Shown here one piece after another: positions 61,761 through 64,000 of a stretch of 64,000 bases of DNA. The notes below the pieces were generated by a model, which worked only from the letters and a program-made list of their open reading frames with translations, was not told the origin of the DNA and did no database searches. The translations under genes were made by a program, and so were the position numbers. This DNA is from Chionis minor (taxonomy: Eukaryota; Chordata; Aves; Charadriiformes; Chionididae). The stretch is taken from assembly GCA_013398295.1 (NCBI GenBank), contig VZSF01008218.1:238285-302284 (forward strand). The letters run 5' to 3'. Each line of letters starts with the position of its first letter. Positions within the stretch are counted from its first letter, which is position 1.

Positions 61761-64000
61761 AAAACACTGTGAAGTGTGCGCTATGGTGAAATCTCAACCC
61801 TCCACCCAAGCAGCCATTACAGCAAATGTTTCTATTGGAAAAGTCGGTAAAATACAACAATATTCCTAAACCTCATTTTTCCTCTGAAGCATTACTTAAC
61901 CCTCAGGCAATAAATTTAATCACTGAAGTGAGAAATGGACCCTTTTAATAAAGCTTTTAACTACACATCTTAATGAAACCTAAATAAATGGTGTCCCCAC
62001 CACTATGTTGGTTGCATGCGTGTTTATGTGTACTGTGAAAGCAAAAGAAATATTTTTCATACTTAGAGATTTATTGTTCTATGGTAATTTCCAAACAGGG
62101 GTGGAATATAAACAGACAATTCTTTCTTTTTAAGAACGGCGGTTTGCCGGCTTTCTTCTTTATGTGACTAATGACCACCAGGAAGGGCTTCACAGAAGCC
62201 CCGTTTGTTACTAGATCCAGAATATATGTGAGTTTGCCTACAAAGACAGCGCGTGCGTTTTAAGGTACGTTTATCTTTGACTCGTTTATTTGTTTGTTTG
62301 TTTCTTTAACGACAACTCACATCTATGACCTCTGACACTGGGTAACGCATGCTGTAGGCTGTGCAAACGGAAATTTCCTGCATCCGGGCATTCACTTGGC
62401 ATTAGTTAAATCTCTGCATGCTACTCTTGTCCACCCTCCTTTCCAATTCTGCTGAATTTTGTGCTTTATGAAATCAGTCTGTTTCAGATATGAATAAAGC
62501 TGTATGTCAAACCCACCCTTTTCCCCACAAATGCAAATCTGAATATGAAAGTCAGGACCCGTGCACAAGTCTAGTTTCTGTATGAGAGCATTCTGCCTCT
62601 CTGGAGAAGTGATTTGACTTCTCCGTATTGTATTAGACCACTGTCATTAACGACAGAGATGTCATTTTGATGTGATCTGTGAGGCAGTAGAAGCTTTGAA
62701 GTTGAAAGATAGAATAGACATGGATAAATTGTGCTCTGAGTGTGCTGCTATTGCACCATTATTGCTGGCAATTATTTCACCAAGTGACACGTCTGATAAA
62801 AAGTCATCCGCCTTGCTATGGAAAGAAACCACAATTCGCTGAAGCACATGGTAGATCTGTCGATTTTTGAGCTTGACAAAAAGCTCATTAGTTTTGGCCT
62901 GATCATACTGTACCAATCTTGAACTCTTTTACGTTGTTTCCCCTCCTCTTTGTGTTTTCAGTTGGTTTCCTTTCCTGAGATAGCACTTTTTCTTTTCTTT
63001 TTTAATGTTTGGCCGTTTGCTCCCTCTTCTCCATACCACTTTCCCCAGCGCACCCCTTCCTAATGACGTTCTTTATATGTCTCCCCCTTCTCTCACCCCT
63101 TCCTTAACTGTCTGGAACAACGCTTATTTCTTTGTTGGTCTTATAATGTGGGGTTTTAACAACCTTTTTTTTAATCTGCAGAGCACGTGAAGTCTAACTT
63201 CTCCAAATAAATTGCAGCAAATTCCAGGTAATTAGATTTCAGGTTAGTTTTAAGTGAAACATGAAACCAGATTTGTTCCTTCAGATACGCTCCACGGGCT
63301 GAGCTCTTAAGTGGTTCCATATTGTGGGGCTCCACCCAAGAAAAAACCTCAAAAAAGGGGAAGCATGTAGAGCTTCTGCCAAAATTCCCATGCAAATTTA
63401 TTTGTATTGATTCCTTGAATGATGAAGGAAAGGGAACAGGACCACGCAAGCAGGAATCCTTTGAATAAACTGTGATCAAGAAAAAGGTAAATGAAAAGAC
63501 ATTTTTAAGTGCGTAGTGTAACAGGACAAGACAAAAGACCGTAACTGATCATCAGATGTTTTTATTTGGCTAGGAAAAAAAAAAAAGAAAGCCAGAGAAC
63601 GTATAGCTTTAGAACAATTATGGTGCTAGAGGATGAACTGTATGTACGTTAGAAAGAAGTACCTTGTCACATTAAAGGGTTCTAAAGCACAAGTTTTGAG
63701 GAACAGAGGCATTGAAAGTATAGCAGGTTTTAGGGGTTCTTCCTATTTCTAAGCTGAAGAACAACTTTGTTAGAACACAAGATCATGTCCTGTACTTCAA
63801 TTATCGTATTTTCCTGAATAGATGAACTGTTAAAGAAGGTGGCCTCAAGCCATGCACTTTACAAAAACATCGTTCATCACAGTACATTAGAACTGGCCGT
63901 CCATAAAGATGTCACAGAGTACGTGGCATGGGTTCATTCCACCTACAGTCAAGTGTCTCAGATATCCAGTTACCTTAGGCTCCCTTCACAGGCAATCAAG
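61761..64000. other. Unique non-coding DNA
   Basis: No gene was confirmed. A minus-strand frame at 62662-62916 (84 codons) has an ordinary amino-acid mix but no family I recognise and begins at a TTG. An A12 run lies near 63575-63586. The remainder is unique AT-rich sequence. Confidence 0.6.

Noticed and set aside
62662..62916. 84-codon minus-strand frame with protein-like composition
   Set aside because: Starts at TTG, has no recognised family or splice context, and this length is expected by chance. A protein search would settle it.
1..64000. CRISPR array, operon, phage or other prokaryotic system
   Set aside because: CR1 and ERV elements and the gene-free texture show vertebrate nuclear DNA. 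No regularly spaced repeats or gene clusters exist.
1..64000. tRNA, snRNA or known microRNA genes
   Set aside because: No B-box-like GGTTCGAATCC words, U6-type start or microRNA seed/hairpin I know was found by eye; a tRNAscan and Rfam run would be decisive.

Overview
The window is AT-rich, intron- or gene-desert-like nuclear DNA from a bird. Three things support this. It holds two 5'-truncated CR1 LINE 3' ends on the + strand (about 4760-5083 and 48200-48630). It holds one solo endogenous-retrovirus LTR on the minus strand (56273-56788) of a type I recall as common in non-galliform birds. It has long homopolymers and no prokaryotic gene organisation. I cannot tell species, chromosome or flanking gene from the sequence alone.

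I find no convincing protein-coding gene, exon, tRNA, rRNA, snRNA or known microRNA. Open frames are short (longest about 150 codons), unordered, overlap on both strands, and match what AT-rich non-coding DNA gives by chance. The only frames with recognisable content are translations of the CR1 tails and of simple repeats.

Layout: 1-4.7 kb is unique AT-rich DNA with small direct repeats, a poly-A run and a single N (4023). A CR1 tail lies at 4.8-5.1 kb. From 5.1 to 22.9 kb the DNA is unique, with several compact stretches (8.9-9.3, 10.5-11.0, 15.5-16.0 and 18.05-18.8 kb) that look like conserved non-coding elements. The richest stretch is 22.97-24.72 kb, where homeodomain-type TAATTA sites cluster. 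Further enhancer-like stretches lie at 30.2-31.0, 31.3-32.0, 35.2-35.6, 37.4-37.6, 38.3-38.6, 42.6-42.9, 51.6-51.9 and 58.6-58.9 kb. A GC-richer pocket with a splice-donor-like site lies at 28.2-28.6 kb. The second CR1 (48.2-48.6 kb) and the solo LTR (56.3-56.8 kb) are the only other clear mobile elements. A homopolymer-rich block at 61.5-61.8 kb looks like poor-quality sequence.

My working interpretation is a regulatory landscape or very large intron next to a developmental gene. That is inference: it rests on motif content and texture, and no alignment was possible. I found no new multi-gene system. The most concrete unexplained structures are a perfect 14-bp-arm hairpin (50427-50457), two adjacent hairpins (19287-19333), an 18-bp perfect palindrome centred on an E-box (17201-17218) and a 24-bp tandem duplication (38539-38586).
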